Shown: positions 42,530-52,921, numbered from the stretch's first letter. The stretch: 64,000 nucleotides of DNA from Parvibaculum sp963975745 (GCF_963975745.1 NZ_CAXBIB010000014.1:36644-100643), one strand, 5' to 3'. Numbers and translations: made by a program. The notes: generated by a model not told the origin, from the letters alone.

Positions 42530-44856
42530 CGCCGATCGCCCGGATGACCCGGCTGCAATGTCGGCCGGCGCGGCTCCGCCCGACCGAAGAGGCGATCGAA
42601 GAAGCCGGGTTCTTCCCATTCATACTCGCGACCAGCTGCCGTCGTCGCCGATGTCGCGACCGGCATCGGTGTCTCGGCAAGGATCATGTCGGGAAGCTCG
42701 GCCACCGGGACATTGCTTTGCGTGCGCGACATGAAGTCGTGCCAGATGCGGGCCGGCAGCGTGCCGCCGGTGACATTCTTCATCGGCGCGCCATTGTCGT
42801 TGCCGACCCAGACGCCGACGACAAGATCGGCCGTATAGCCGATGAACCAGGCGTCGCGGAAATCCTGACTCGTGCCGGTCTTGCCGCCGCTCGGCCGTGC
42901 GCCAAGCGCCGCGTTGCGCCCGGTGCCATAGATCATCACCGCCTTCAGCATATTGTTCATCGCGCCGGCCGCATGTTCGTCGATCACCCGCCCGAAGCCG
43001 GATCCGTGGCGTCGATAGAGCTCTTCGCCCTCGCGCGTGTAGACCTCGGCAATGCCATGCGGAATCACCCCGTAGCCGCCATTGGCAAAGGTTGCATAGG
43101 CCCCGGTCAGTTCGATCAGCGTCGCGCTGCCCGAGCCCAGCGCCAGCGACAGGTTCGATGGCATATCTTCCTGCAGACCGAGGCGGCGCGCCGCCGAGAC
43201 GATGTTGCGGATGCCGACCTCTTGCGCGACCTGCACCGCGACCGAGTTGACCGATTTCGCCAATGCGGTGCGCAGAGTCATTTCGCCCTCGAAGCGGTCG
43301 GAATAGTTCGAGGGCGACCAGCCACCATAAGTGACCGGCCGGTCGATGCGCAACGTGTCGGGGCTCATGCCCCTCTCGACGGCGGCCAGGTAGACGAACG
43401 GCTTGAAGGCGGAGCCGGCCTGGCGCTTGGCCTGCACCGCGCGGTTGAACTGGCTCTGTGCATAGGAACGGCCGCCGACCATAGCCCGCACCGCACCGTC
43501 AGGTGTCATGGCGACAAGCGCGGCCTGGCCTGCATTCATCGCCGCTCCATCATCGGCCAGGATCGCCGCAATGACGGCCTCCGCTTCGCGCTGGAGATCT
43601 GGATCGATGGTGGTCACGACATCGACATCGGTGTCGGGGCGACCGGCATAATCCGGCAGCGCTTCCGCTACCCAATCGACGAAATAGTTGATCGACCCTC
43701 GCGCCGCATAACCTTCAAGCGATGCCGGGCTGACATTTGCCAGATGCGCCTCGTCGGCCGAAATATACCCGGCATCGACCATGTTCTGGAGCACGATGGC
43801 GGCGCGTCCGCGCGCGAGACCGATATCGTTGGTTGGCGAATAGCGCGACGGCGCCTTCAGCAGTCCAGCCAGCATCGCCGCCTCGGGCAAGGTCAGGGCC
43901 CGGGCGGGTTTGCGGAAATAGCGTTCGGACGCGGCCTCGAGCCCATAAGCGCCGCCGCCGAAATAGACCCGGTTCAGATAGAGGGTCAGAATCTCCTCTT
44001 TCGAGAAGCGCAATTCCAGCCAGACTGCCAGCACCATTTCCTCAATCTTGCGCGCGAGTGTGCGGTCGGGCTTCAGGAACAGGTTCTTGGCCAATTGCTG
44101 GGTGATTGTCGAGCCGCCCTGCACATAGGCGCCGGCGCGATAGTTGGCGACCATGGCGCGGCCGAGACCGACCGGGTCGACACCGAAATGCCAGTAGAAG
44201 CGGCGGTCCTCGGTCGCGAGTACTGCCGCCGGTACATGCGGCGGCAGATCGGCCAGCGAGGCATAGCCGCCCTTCAGGTCGCCCCGGTGGCTCAGCAGCT
44301 CGCCATCGGCGGCGCGAATGGAGACCGACGGGGCCTGACGGACGTTGTAGAGGGCCGAGGTGTCGGGAAGGTTGAGGCCATACCAGAAGAGGAGACCGCC
44401 GAAAGCGATCACCCCCCACAATGCGACGACCGCGCCATAATAAAAGGTGGCGCCGAGTATGTTGCGACCGCGGACCGGTTTGCGCTTGCGTTGCGCGGTC
44501 GCCTTGCCGGATGGCGGCCGGCGTGAGGGTCGCGGCGAGCCCTTGGCGGCAGGTGCGGTCTTTTTTGCAGATGATTTCGGCTTAGTCCCGGCCTTGCGGG
44601 ACTTGGACGAAGACTTCACGCCTGATTTGAAGGAGGGGTCGAGACGGCGCATGCCGCGATCTTCCCAGGCATCATCACCCCAGCGCGCCATGTCCTCGCC
44701 GTCACTTCCTTGGTCATCGGCATCATTGTCCGGCACACCATTGACGCCAACACCGAGCCTCACAGGACGAATGCCCGGCATACGGACAACGGTCCAGTCG
44801 CCGTCATCCGCCATGCCGCGTCGCTCGGATCTCGGTGCCGGCCTGCGGAATGCCAT
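42526..44856 (-). CDS. Bifunctional penicillin-binding protein 1A (GT51 plus transpeptidase)
   Basis: A 776-residue class-A PBP that polymerises and cross-links peptidoglycan. It has a long basic and serine-rich cytosolic tail (to about 135), one membrane helix (YYGAVVALWGVIAFGGLLFWY), a GT51 glycosyltransferase domain (ATEDRRFYWHFGVDPVGL, GGSTITQQLAKN), and a transpeptidase with SxxK in AGSAFKPF, SVNS and KTGTS. The precise start is uncertain: 44814 and a GTG at 44889 are alternatives; AGGG supports 44856. Confidence 0.92.
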   Translation of the reverse strand: MAFRRPAPRSERRGMADDGDWTVVRMPGIRPVRLGVGVNGVPDNDADDQGSDGEDMARWGDDAWEDRGMRRLDPSFKSGVKSSSKSRKAGTKPKSSAKKTAPAAKGSPRPSRRPPSGKATAQRKRKPVRGRNILGATFYYGAVVALWGVIAFGGLLFWYGLNLPDTSALYNVRQAPSVSIRAADGELLSHRGDLKGGYASLADLPPHVPAAVLATEDRRFYWHFGVDPVGLGRAMVANYRAGAYVQGGSTITQQLAKNLFLKPDRTLARKIEEMVLAVWLELRFSKEEILTLYLNRVYFGGGAYGLEAASERYFRKPARALTLPEAAMLAGLLKAPSRYSPTNDIGLARGRAAIVLQNMVDAGYISADEAHLANVSPASLEGYAARGSINYFVDWVAEALPDYAGRPDTDVDVVTTIDPDLQREAEAVIAAILADDGAAMNAGQAALVAMTPDGAVRAMVGGRSYAQSQFNRAVQAKRQAGSAFKPFVYLAAVERGMSPDTLRIDRPVTYGGWSPSNYSDRFEGEMTLRTALAKSVNSVAVQVAQEVGIRNIVSAARRLGLQEDMPSNLSLALGSGSATLIELTGAYATFANGGYGVIPHGIAEVYTREGEELYRRHGSGFGRVIDEHAAGAMNNMLKAVMIYGTGRNAALGARPSGGKTGTSQDFRDAWFIGYTADLVVGVWVGNDNGAPMKNVTGGTLPARIWHDFMSRTQSNVPVAELPDMILAETPMPVATSATTAAGREYEWEEPGFFDRLFGRAEPRRPTLQPGHPGDRR

Positions 44857-44974
44857 CGGACCCTGTGCCTTGCCCTGCCGCGCCGGCACATCGCCCGGTG
44901 CCGGGATTTCGTCCCGAAGCTAGACACCGAGAGTTAATGCGCTGTTAACGCTTCGGGGCAGGCGCGGCCGCCTC

Positions 44975-47419
44975 TCAGATGTCGAGATTGGCGACACTGA
45001 GCGCATTTTCACGAATGAAATCGCGACGCGGCTCGACGACGTCGCCCATCAGTTTCACAAACAGGTCATCAGCCTCATCCAGTTCGCGAATCTTGACCTG
45101 CAACAGCGAGCGGGCGTCCCGGTCGAGTGTTGTTTCCCAGAGCTGGTCGGGATTCATCTCGCCCAACCCCTTGTAGCGCTGAACCGAATTTCCCTTGGAG
45201 CCGGCGGCCAGAATGGCTTCAAAGAGCTGCGACGGCGAACGAATGAAATGGGTTTCGTCCTTGCGGCGCAGCGTCGCCGCCTTGCCATAGATCTCCTGCA
45301 GATGCGGCGTATAGCTGTCGAGCCGGCGGGCGTCGGCACTCGCAATCAAAGGCCCATCGATCGAGACTTCCTCGCGCACGCCCCGCACCTCGCGGGCGAA
45401 ACGCAATCCGCCATCGGCCGTCGTCTCGCCCGTCCAGCCGCGTTCGGTTTCCTCGGAAAGAAGATCGAGGCGGCGGGCGATATAGGCGGCCGCCTCCGTT
45501 GCCTGCGCCTCCTCGGCCAAGGCTTTCGGATTGAGCGCCCCGGCGATTGCCGCCTGCTCGATGACGAAGCGGGGATATTTCCCCGGCAGTCCGTCGAGCA
45601 CATTGCGCACGGCACGCGCCCTGGACACGATGTCGGCAAGATCGGGGCCGGCGCGTTGCGAACCATCGGCGAGCGTCAGCACCATGTCCTCGATGCCGGT
45701 CGCTGCCAGAAAATCGTCGAGCGCCTTTTCGTTCTTCAGATAGGTTTCCGATGTACCGCGCCGTACCTTGTAGAGTGGCGGCTGGGCGATGTAGAGATGG
45801 CCGCGTTCGATGACTTCGGGCATCTGCCGGTAGAAAAAAGTCAGGAGAAGCGTGCGGATATGGGCGCCGTCGACATCGGCGTCGGTCATGATGATGATCT
45901 TGTGGTAGCGCAGCTTCTCGATGTTGAAGTCGTCGCGGCCGATGCCCGTGCCAAGTGCGGTGATCAACGTGCCGATTTCGTTGGATGACAGCATCTTGTC
46001 GAAACGCGCCCGCTCGACATTGAGAATCTTGCCGCGGAGCGGCAAGACCGCCTGATTGGAACGGTCGCGCGCCTGCTTCGCCGAACCGCCGGCCGAGTCG
46101 CCCTCGACGATGAAGAGTTCGGATTTTGCCGGATCGCGCTCCTGACAATCGGCCAGCTTGCCGGGCAGGCTCGATACATCGAGCGCGCCCTTGCGCCGCG
46201 TCAGTTCGCGGGCCTTGCGCGCGGCCTCGCGGGCGGCGGCAGCCTCCACAACCTTGCCGACAATCTGCTTCGCCTCTGAAGGATGTTCTTCAAGCCAGGT
46301 CGAGAGCGCATCGTTGACCAGACTTTCGACGACCGGACGCACTTCGGATGAAACCAGCTTGTCCTTGGTTTGCGACGAGAATTTCGGATCGGGCACCTTG
46401 ACCGACAATACGCAGGTCAGTCCTTCCCGCGCGTCGTCGCCAGTCAGCGTGACCTTTTCCTTCTTCGCGATGCCGCTTTCATTCGCGTAGGAATTGATAA
46501 CGCGGGTCAGTGCCGCGCGGTAACCCGCGAGATGCGTGCCGCCGTCGCGCTGGGGAATGTTGTTGGTGAAGCACAGCACGTTCTCGTGGTAGCTGTCGTT
46601 CCACCACATCGCCACCTCGACCGTGATGCCGTCCCGCTCGGCCGAAATGGCGATCGGCGTCTGGATCAGCGGTGCCTTGGTGCGGTCGAGGAAGCGGACA
46701 AAGGCCTCAAGGCCGCCTTCATACATCAGATCGACGGATTTCGGCTCGACGCCGCGATTGTCGGTCAGATTGATCCGGACACCTGAATTGAGGAAGGCCA
46801 GTTCGCGCAGACGGTGTTCGAGCGTCGCGAAATCGAATTCGGTCTGCGTGAAAGTTCCCGACGAGGGGTGAAACGTGATCTCGGTGCCGCTGACAGGCTT
46901 GCCATCGGGGCCGAGCGGCGCATCGCCGACAACGGCAAGCGGCGCGTCCGGCACGCCGTGCTGGAAGCGGATCATATGCTCCTTGCCGACACGCCAGATG
47001 CGCAGTTCGAGCCAGTCGGACAGGGCATTGACCACAGAGACGCCAACGCCGTGCAGACCGCCCGAGACCTTGTAGGAGTTCTGATCGAACTTCCCGCCGG
47101 CATGAAGCTGGGTCATGATGACTTCGGCCGCCGACACGCCTTCGCCCTTGTGGATTTCGACCGGAATGCCGCGCCCATTGTCCATGACGGTGCAGGATCC
47201 GTCGGCATTGAGACGTACATTGACCGCATCGCAATGACCGGCCAGGGCCTCGTCGATCGAGTTGTCGACAACCTCATAGACCATGTGATGCAGTCCGGAG
47301 CCATCGTCGGTATCGCCGATATACATACCCGGACGCTTGCGAACCGCGTCGAGGCCTTTCAGGACCTTGATCGATTCCGCACCATATTCCTCGGGCACAT
47401 CGTCGGCTGGCGTAGACAT
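44975..47419 (-). CDS. gyrB: DNA gyrase subunit B
   Basis: An 814-residue type-II topoisomerase ATPase subunit. GHKL domain: EVVDNSIDEALAGHCD, DNGRGIPVEIHKGEG and GGLHGVGVSVVNALS. TOPRIM: VEGDSAGGSAKQARDRSNQA and MTDADVDGAHIRTLLLTFFYR. The C-terminus carries QRYKGLGEMNPDQLWETT. The start MSTPADDVPEEYGAESIKV has AAGGAAG upstream. It is the last gene of the dnaA-dnaN-recF-clpP-gyrB series. Confidence 0.97.
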   Translation of the reverse strand: MSTPADDVPEEYGAESIKVLKGLDAVRKRPGMYIGDTDDGSGLHHMVYEVVDNSIDEALAGHCDAVNVRLNADGSCTVMDNGRGIPVEIHKGEGVSAAEVIMTQLHAGGKFDQNSYKVSGGLHGVGVSVVNALSDWLELRIWRVGKEHMIRFQHGVPDAPLAVVGDAPLGPDGKPVSGTEITFHPSSGTFTQTEFDFATLEHRLRELAFLNSGVRINLTDNRGVEPKSVDLMYEGGLEAFVRFLDRTKAPLIQTPIAISAERDGITVEVAMWWNDSYHENVLCFTNNIPQRDGGTHLAGYRAALTRVINSYANESGIAKKEKVTLTGDDAREGLTCVLSVKVPDPKFSSQTKDKLVSSEVRPVVESLVNDALSTWLEEHPSEAKQIVGKVVEAAAAREAARKARELTRRKGALDVSSLPGKLADCQERDPAKSELFIVEGDSAGGSAKQARDRSNQAVLPLRGKILNVERARFDKMLSSNEIGTLITALGTGIGRDDFNIEKLRYHKIIIMTDADVDGAHIRTLLLTFFYRQMPEVIERGHLYIAQPPLYKVRRGTSETYLKNEKALDDFLAATGIEDMVLTLADGSQRAGPDLADIVSRARAVRNVLDGLPGKYPRFVIEQAAIAGALNPKALAEEAQATEAAAYIARRLDLLSEETERGWTGETTADGGLRFAREVRGVREEVSIDGPLIASADARRLDSYTPHLQEIYGKAATLRRKDETHFIRSPSQLFEAILAAGSKGNSVQRYKGLGEMNPDQLWETTLDRDARSLLQVKIRELDEADDLFVKLMGDVVEPRRDFIRENALSVANLDI

Positions 47420-47465
47420 CTGTTTCTTCCTTCGGATTCGTTCACCCACCCACAGGAGCGGGGCT

Positions 47466-48059
47466 TCAGACCATTTCGGCGGCGGAGCGGATGATCTTGC
47501 CGACCACACCATATTCCTTCGCCTCTTCGGCATTCATCCAGTGATCGCGATTGGTGTCCTTGACGATCTTTTCGAGCGGCTGTCCCGTCGCTTCGGCAAA
47601 GATCAGATTGAGGCGCTCGCGCATTTTCAGCACTTCGCGCGCCTGAATGTCGATTTCGGTCGCCGAACCGCCAATGCCGCCGCGCGGCTCGTGCAGCAGG
47701 AAGCGTGTGTTCGGCAGGCAATAGCGGTCTTCGCGCTCCGCCGAGACATAGATCAGGGCGCCGGCGCTGGCGACCCAGCCCGTGCCCAGAACACGGACAC
47801 GCGGCTTGATGTACTTGATCATGTCGTGAATCATGTCGCCGGATTCGACATGGCCGCCGGGCGAGGAGACGATCAGCGTGATCGGATCGTCGGACTCGCC
47901 GGCCATCGCCAGAAGACGCTCGGAGACGGCGCGCGCCTGACGATCGTTGATTTCACCTGTGACCAGCACGGTGCGCGACTTGAACAATCCGCTTTCGACC
48001 AGCGGTGTGAACTGGTTCTTCAGCGCGTCGACGTCGGGGGTCTCTTTTTCGTTTCGCAT
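47466..48059 (-). CDS. ClpP-like serine protease between recF and gyrB
   Basis: A 197-residue ClpP-fold protein with an apparently intact catalytic triad: Ser in GTGWVASAGALIY, His in RFLLHEPRGG and Asp in VKDTNRDHWMNAEEA. ITLIVSSPGGHVESGDMIHD matches the ClpP substrate-groove segment. The nucleophile context (ASAGA) differs from the usual ASMA(A/G), and ClpX-docking and C-terminal residues differ too, so this is probably a second ClpP, not the housekeeping one. AAGGGA sits 9 bases before 48059; an ATG at 48068 is also possible. Confidence 0.85.
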   Translation of the reverse strand: MRNEKETPDVDALKNQFTPLVESGLFKSRTVLVTGEINDRQARAVSERLLAMAGESDDPITLIVSSPGGHVESGDMIHDMIKYIKPRVRVLGTGWVASAGALIYVSAEREDRYCLPNTRFLLHEPRGGIGGSATEIDIQAREVLKMRERLNLIFAEATGQPLEKIVKDTNRDHWMNAEEAKEYGVVGKIIRSAAEMV

Positions 48060-48084
48060 TCTGCTCATTCCCTTGATGCCGGAT

Positions 48085-49257
48085 CTAGCCGGCATTTTCG
48101 ATTGCACCGCGCGCGACGCGGAAGTTCTGCGCCCGCGCGCCAAGAGTTTCAAAAAGTGACGGATCGGCACCCGTCATGAAGGCCTGCAGACCCAGCGCGA
48201 CGATCTCGTCGAACAGAGCGGCGCGGCGCTTGCCGTCGAGATGCGCCGCGATTTCATCGAGCAACAGCAGCGGCGGCGTACCGCGCGCCGCCAGCAGCCG
48301 CGCGTTGGCAAGCACAATGCCGATCAGCAGCGCCTTCTGTTCACCCGTCGAACAGCTTCGTGCGTCGCGATCCCGCGCCACGTGACGAACCGCAAGGTCG
48401 GTGCGGTGCGGGCCACTGAGCGCACGGCCGGCGGCCGCATCGCGGGCGCGCATTTCGGCAAGTTCGCGGCGGAAACCATCCTCCAGATCGACTGCGGCCG
48501 CGCCATCGAGCGCGGCCTCGAGCGCACCGTCCAACGCAATGTCGGCGCGCGGAAAAATGTTTGTTTCCGCGGCCTCCAGCGCACCGCGCAGCCGTGCCAG
48601 TGTTTCGACGCGTGCCGCGGCGATGGCCACGCCATGCTCGGCCATCTGGGTTTCGAGACCGGCAAGCCAGCTGTCATCGAGAATATTGTCGGCCAGCAGA
48701 CGGTTACGTTCGCGCAATGCCCGATCATATGCGTTGACGCGCGCGCCGTGTGCGGGATCGAAACCCATGACGAGGCGGTCGAAAAAGTGGCGGCGTTCGC
48801 TTGCACCGTCGACAAAGAGCCGATCCATGGCCGGCGTCAACCAGACCGTGCGCAGATGCGTCGCCAGCGCCGACGGTCCTGCCGGTTCACCATCGATCCT
48901 GACGCTGCGGCTGCGCGCGGCGGGCGCCGCACCGGGCTCAATGCCGGTGCCGATGCGGACGGGGCCCTGGGCCGTCTCCAGCGTCGCCGCAACGGCCCAG
49001 CCGCCCGCGCCGCCATCGCGGGCAATTTCCGCATAAGGCACGCCGCGAAGCCCGCGGCCTGGCGAGAGAAGTGAAATGGCCTCGAGCAGATTGGTCTTGC
49101 CGGCGCCGTTTTCACCGGTCAGGACGGCCGGTCGGCCGTCCAGTGCCAGTTCCGCGCGTGCATAGGAGCGGAAGTCCGTCACGACAAGACGGCTCAGGCC
49201 AATGCGCACATGGGCCGCCGGCCGGTCGACAGCAATCAACTCACCCGTAGGATGCAC
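48085..49257 (-). CDS. recF: DNA replication and repair protein RecF
   Basis: A 390-residue SMC-like ATPase that loads RecA at gaps. Walker A is LTGENGAGKTNLLEAISLLSPGRGLR, the signature motif is CSTGEQKALLIGIVLANA, and Walker B is PLLLLDEIAAHLD. The start lies 21 bases after dnaN in the same operon. Confidence 0.95.
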   Translation of the reverse strand: MHPTGELIAVDRPAAHVRIGLSRLVVTDFRSYARAELALDGRPAVLTGENGAGKTNLLEAISLLSPGRGLRGVPYAEIARDGGAGGWAVAATLETAQGPVRIGTGIEPGAAPAARSRSVRIDGEPAGPSALATHLRTVWLTPAMDRLFVDGASERRHFFDRLVMGFDPAHGARVNAYDRALRERNRLLADNILDDSWLAGLETQMAEHGVAIAAARVETLARLRGALEAAETNIFPRADIALDGALEAALDGAAAVDLEDGFRRELAEMRARDAAAGRALSGPHRTDLAVRHVARDRDARSCSTGEQKALLIGIVLANARLLAARGTPPLLLLDEIAAHLDGKRRAALFDEIVALGLQAFMTGADPSLFETLGARAQNFRVARGAIENAG

Positions 49258-49278
49258 TCCCAGTCCTCTGTTTTCGGC

Positions 49279-50397
49279 CTAGACGCGCATCGGCATCAGA
49301 ACATAGATTGCCATACCGTCCTCGCTGTCACGCACAAGCGTCGGCGAGCCGGAATCGGCGAAGGCGAAGGTCGCCTCCGCGCCGTCGATCTGGCCGGTGA
49401 TATCGAGCAGGTAGCGGGCATTGAAGCCGATCTCCAGCGGCGCACTGGAATAGGCGACCGACAATTCCTCGGTTGCGCTCCCCGAGTCCGGGTTGGTGAC
49501 CGACAGGGTCAGCTTGCCTTCGTCGAGATTGAGTTTCACAGCGCGGGATTTTTCGGTCGAGATCGTCGAGACACGATCCACCGCCTCGGCAAACCGCTTG
49601 CCATCGACCTGCATCATCTTGTCGTTTCCGGCCGGAATGACACGGCCGTAATCGGGAAAGGTCCCGTCGATCAATTTGGAGGTCAGCACGATGCCGCCGA
49701 ACTCGAAGCGGATCTTCGTTTCCGAAACGCCGACCGACAATGTGCCGGCATCGCCTTCCAGCAGTTTCTGCAGTTCGAGTACCGTCTTGCGGGGGACGAT
49801 CACGCCGGGCATTCCGCTCGCGCCGTCAGGCAGATCGTGATCGACCTGGGCCAGGCGATGGCCATCCGTCGCCACAGCGCGCAGGGCCTTCTGCTTGCCG
49901 CTTTCGACCGCGTGGACATAAATGCCGTTGAGATAGTAGCGCGTCTCCTCCGTTGAGATCGCGAAGCGCGTCTTGTCGATCAGCCGGCGCATGGCCTCGG
50001 CCGGTATCTCGAAGCGATGCGGCAAAGAACCCGCCGCCATGGCCGGAAAATCTTCCTGCGGCAGCGACTGCAGCGCGAAACGCGAACGGCCCGCCGTCAG
50101 CTGCAGACGCCCTTCGTCGGCTCCGGTCGACAGCTCGACCTGCGCACCTTCCGGCAATTTGCGCACGATGTCGTAAAGTGTGTGGGCCGACGCCGTGGTC
50201 GCACCCGATTGCGCAACATCGGCGTCTATCGCCTCCACTACCTCAATGTCGAGATCGGTCGCCGTCAGGCTCAGCTGGCCATCGGCCGCCTTGATCAGGA
50301 CATTGGAAAGAATGGGAATGGTGTTGCGGCGTTCGACAACCGACTGCACATGGTTGAGAGACTTGAGCAGCGCGCCCCGTTCGATCGTGATCTTCAT
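49279..50397 (-). CDS. dnaN: DNA polymerase III beta sliding clamp
   Basis: A 372-residue clamp starting MKITIERGALLKSLNHVQSVVERRNTIPILSNVLI and ending MAIYVLMPMRV, with three repeated clamp domains of about 120 residues. It tethers replicative polymerase to DNA. Followed by recF on the same strand. Confidence 0.97.
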   Translation of the reverse strand: MKITIERGALLKSLNHVQSVVERRNTIPILSNVLIKAADGQLSLTATDLDIEVVEAIDADVAQSGATTASAHTLYDIVRKLPEGAQVELSTGADEGRLQLTAGRSRFALQSLPQEDFPAMAAGSLPHRFEIPAEAMRRLIDKTRFAISTEETRYYLNGIYVHAVESGKQKALRAVATDGHRLAQVDHDLPDGASGMPGVIVPRKTVLELQKLLEGDAGTLSVGVSETKIRFEFGGIVLTSKLIDGTFPDYGRVIPAGNDKMMQVDGKRFAEAVDRVSTISTEKSRAVKLNLDEGKLTLSVTNPDSGSATEELSVAYSSAPLEIGFNARYLLDITGQIDGAEATFAFADSGSPTLVRDSEDGMAIYVLMPMRV

Positions 50398-50817
50398 GGT
50401 CTCTCTTCGGTCCCCCCGGTTGGGTTCGCTTGTGGCTTCAGCAGCATCGCGGATGGTGGACCGAAAGCTCCACCGTCCGTGCCTGGTACGGCATCATGCG
50501 GGTCTCTCCCCCCACCATCGGCGGTGTGTTCCGGAGTGTCCGGGGGCGCCGCCCGCGTCTCTTGGACGCGCCGTTTCCTCAAGGACCTCTCGCGAACAGG
50601 GGGTCGGATACGGCTGCCCCGGGATCGTCCGGATCAACGGAACCGGACACCGCGGCAGGCGCATTCCGGCGACAGCCGGAATTCCGCAGGAATTCGCGCT
50701 GAGAGTATATCAGATCGCTCGCACGATGCACGTTTTTCGGCGGATCTGGCGCCCCGCCGTCGGCCCCTCAAAGCCCTGATTCTCAAGGGGTTTCCGGGCG
50801 CCCTGCCGCAAGCCGCA
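50398..50817. other. dnaA-dnaN intergenic region (420 bp)
   Basis: No gene supported. GC rich, with a short imperfect inverted repeat near the dnaA end (CCCCT / AGGGG around 50770-50795) and no T-run. No TTATCCACA-type DnaA box was found on either strand. A dnaN promoter is presumably here but I cannot place it. Confidence 0.5.
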
Positions 50818-52335
50818 TCAGTTGGGTCCGTGACCGCCTTCGAGCATCCGGCGGAGCAGATCGACGTCCTCCTCAATGCCCGAATCGAGGTGGCAAAGTT
50901 CGTCGATCTTGCGGACCGCATGAATGACCGTCGTGTGGTCGCGGCCACCGAACTTGCGGCCGATCTCCGGCAGGGAGCGCGAGGTCAGCTGCTTGGCCAG
51001 ATACATCGCTACCTGACGCGGACGGGCGACCGCCCGGGCACGGCGAGCCGAGAGCATGTCGGCCAGGCGCACGTTGTAATATTCGGCAACGCGGCGCTGG
51101 ATTTCCTCGATCGTGATCTTGCGGTCGTTGGAACGCAGCAGGTCGCGCAGGACTTCCTGCGACATGTCGAGCGTGATCGGACGGCCCACGAAGGAGGCAT
51201 AGGCCACAACTCGCTTCAAGGCCCCCTCAAGCTCGCGCACATTGGAAACAATACGATGTGCCAGAAATTCCAGAACCCCGGCAGGAATGGTCACCGGCCC
51301 GTTCTTCTGCATCATTTCCTCGGCCTTGGCCTGCAGAATCCCGAGACGCAACTCATAGTCCGTCGGGTGGATATCGGCGGCCAGACCCCAACCGAGACGG
51401 GAGCGAATGCGCTCCTCGATACCTTCGAGATCGGAAGGCGAACGGTCGGCTGAAATGATGACCTGGCGGTTATGATCGATCAACGCGTTGAAAGTGTGGA
51501 AGAACTCCTCCTGCGTCGAATCCTTGCCCGAGATGAATTGAACGTCGTCGATCATCAGGACGTCGACCGAACGGAACTGCTGCTTGAAGGCCATTGTGTC
51601 CTTGAAGCGCAGCGCGCGAACGAACTGGTACATGAACTTCTCGGCCGAGAGGTAAAGAACCTTGCGTTCCGGTTGCCGCGTACGAATCTCCCAGGCGATC
51701 GCGTGCATCAGATGCGTTTTGCCGAGCCCAACGCCGCCATAAAGGAAGAGCGGATTGAAGCTGACATCCGTCGCTTCGGCCACGCGGCGGGCCGCGGCAT
51801 GCGCCAACTCGTTCGATTTGCCGACAACGAAGGCATCGAAGGTAAAGCGCGGATCGAGCGGGGCACCAACGCCGGCGTCTTCAAGACCTGCGGGAACCGC
51901 GCCCGTGACCGGCTGATTTTCAACCGGAACCGACGCCGGAACCGGACGCATGGTCCGTTCGGCATCGTCCGCGCCATTCGGCTTCGTCTCGCTTGCCGCG
52001 ACCAGTATCTCGACACGCGCAAAATCGGCGTCTTCATCCGCCCAGAGCTTCGACAGGCGATCGGCATAATGCGAGACAATCCAGTTCCGGATGAACCGTG
52101 TCGGCACCGAAAGCATGACGCGACCGTCGCCCACGCCGATCAGATCGATCTGCTTGAACCAGCTGTTGAAAGTCGCCTCGCCCAGCTCGGCCTGCAGCCG
52201 GGCGCGCACGCGGCGCCACTGGTCATTGAGGCTCATGGTTGCCGCGCGCCTTTCGACCGGCGCTGCAGCCTCGTCGGCGACCCGCCGCGCATCCGGCCGG
52301 TGCAGGAACTTCTTTTCGGCGGAAGATGAACCCAT
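50818..52335 (-). CDS. dnaA: Chromosomal replication initiator DnaA
   Basis: A 505-residue initiator. Domain I is MSLNDQWRRVRARLQAELGEATFNSWFKQI, domain III is the AAA+ ATPase (Walker A GGVGLGKTHL, Walker B VLMIDDVQFI) and domain IV is the DNA-binding helix-turn-helix with signature GGRDHTTVIHAVRKI. The N-terminal extension of about 33 residues before domain I depends on the start at 52335; a start at 52236 would remove it. Confidence 0.96.
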   Translation of the reverse strand: MGSSSAEKKFLHRPDARRVADEAAAPVERRAATMSLNDQWRRVRARLQAELGEATFNSWFKQIDLIGVGDGRVMLSVPTRFIRNWIVSHYADRLSKLWADEDADFARVEILVAASETKPNGADDAERTMRPVPASVPVENQPVTGAVPAGLEDAGVGAPLDPRFTFDAFVVGKSNELAHAAARRVAEATDVSFNPLFLYGGVGLGKTHLMHAIAWEIRTRQPERKVLYLSAEKFMYQFVRALRFKDTMAFKQQFRSVDVLMIDDVQFISGKDSTQEEFFHTFNALIDHNRQVIISADRSPSDLEGIEERIRSRLGWGLAADIHPTDYELRLGILQAKAEEMMQKNGPVTIPAGVLEFLAHRIVSNVRELEGALKRVVAYASFVGRPITLDMSQEVLRDLLRSNDRKITIEEIQRRVAEYYNVRLADMLSARRARAVARPRQVAMYLAKQLTSRSLPEIGRKFGGRDHTTVIHAVRKIDELCHLDSGIEEDVDLLRRMLEGGHGPN

Positions 52336-52453
52336 GTCATTCTCGTTCACAAGCCTTGCCCCGTTCTCGTTCCGGCCCAAAAAGCGGCTCCGGATTGTAT
52401 TTCGCGCTCGGGAATACTCGCCCCGACCCGCCGCCCCCCGACGTTCCCCAAGC

Positions 52454-52921
52454 TCAGGATTGAGACCAGGGAAGACCTGCCGCCTTCCAGCCGTTGCGCG
52501 CGCCGCGATGACGGGCACCGTCAAGGTCGCCCTCGAACCCACCGGCAATGTTGAAGCAACGGCCAAAACCGGCCGATGTCAGGGCAATCGCTGCCGCACG
52601 ACTGCGCGCACCCGATCGGCACAGAAAGAACACCGGCATGTCGCCGGCACCGGACCCCAGGGTCGCCGACAGTTCGTCGGCAAACCGCGGGTTGCGCTCC
52701 ATGGCCGGAAAAACCTGCCATTCCAGCAATATCGGCTCCTTGCCCAATCCCGACAGGTCGGGAAGGCCGACAAAGGACCATTCGGCCCGTGTGCGGACAT
52801 CGACGAGCCTTGCACGGGGGTCGGCGCCAAGCACACGGAAGGCCTCTTCCGGCGTCACATCGCCCGCGTAGTCGTCCGGCCGCTTTCCGATCACTTCCGG
52901 CACAGTGTCCCCATCCGCCAT
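52454..52921 (-). CDS. Rhodanese-domain protein upstream of dnaA
   Basis: A 155-residue single-domain rhodanese: VTPEEAFRVLGADPRARLVDVRTRAEWSFVG is the first half and the active-site loop is FLCRSGARSRAAA with Cys acceptor. It probably transfers sulfane sulfur, cytosolic. It lies 118 bases before dnaA on the same strand and may share its transcript. Confidence 0.88.
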   Translation of the reverse strand: MADGDTVPEVIGKRPDDYAGDVTPEEAFRVLGADPRARLVDVRTRAEWSFVGLPDLSGLGKEPILLEWQVFPAMERNPRFADELSATLGSGAGDMPVFFLCRSGARSRAAAIALTSAGFGRCFNIAGGFEGDLDGARHRGARNGWKAAGLPWSQS

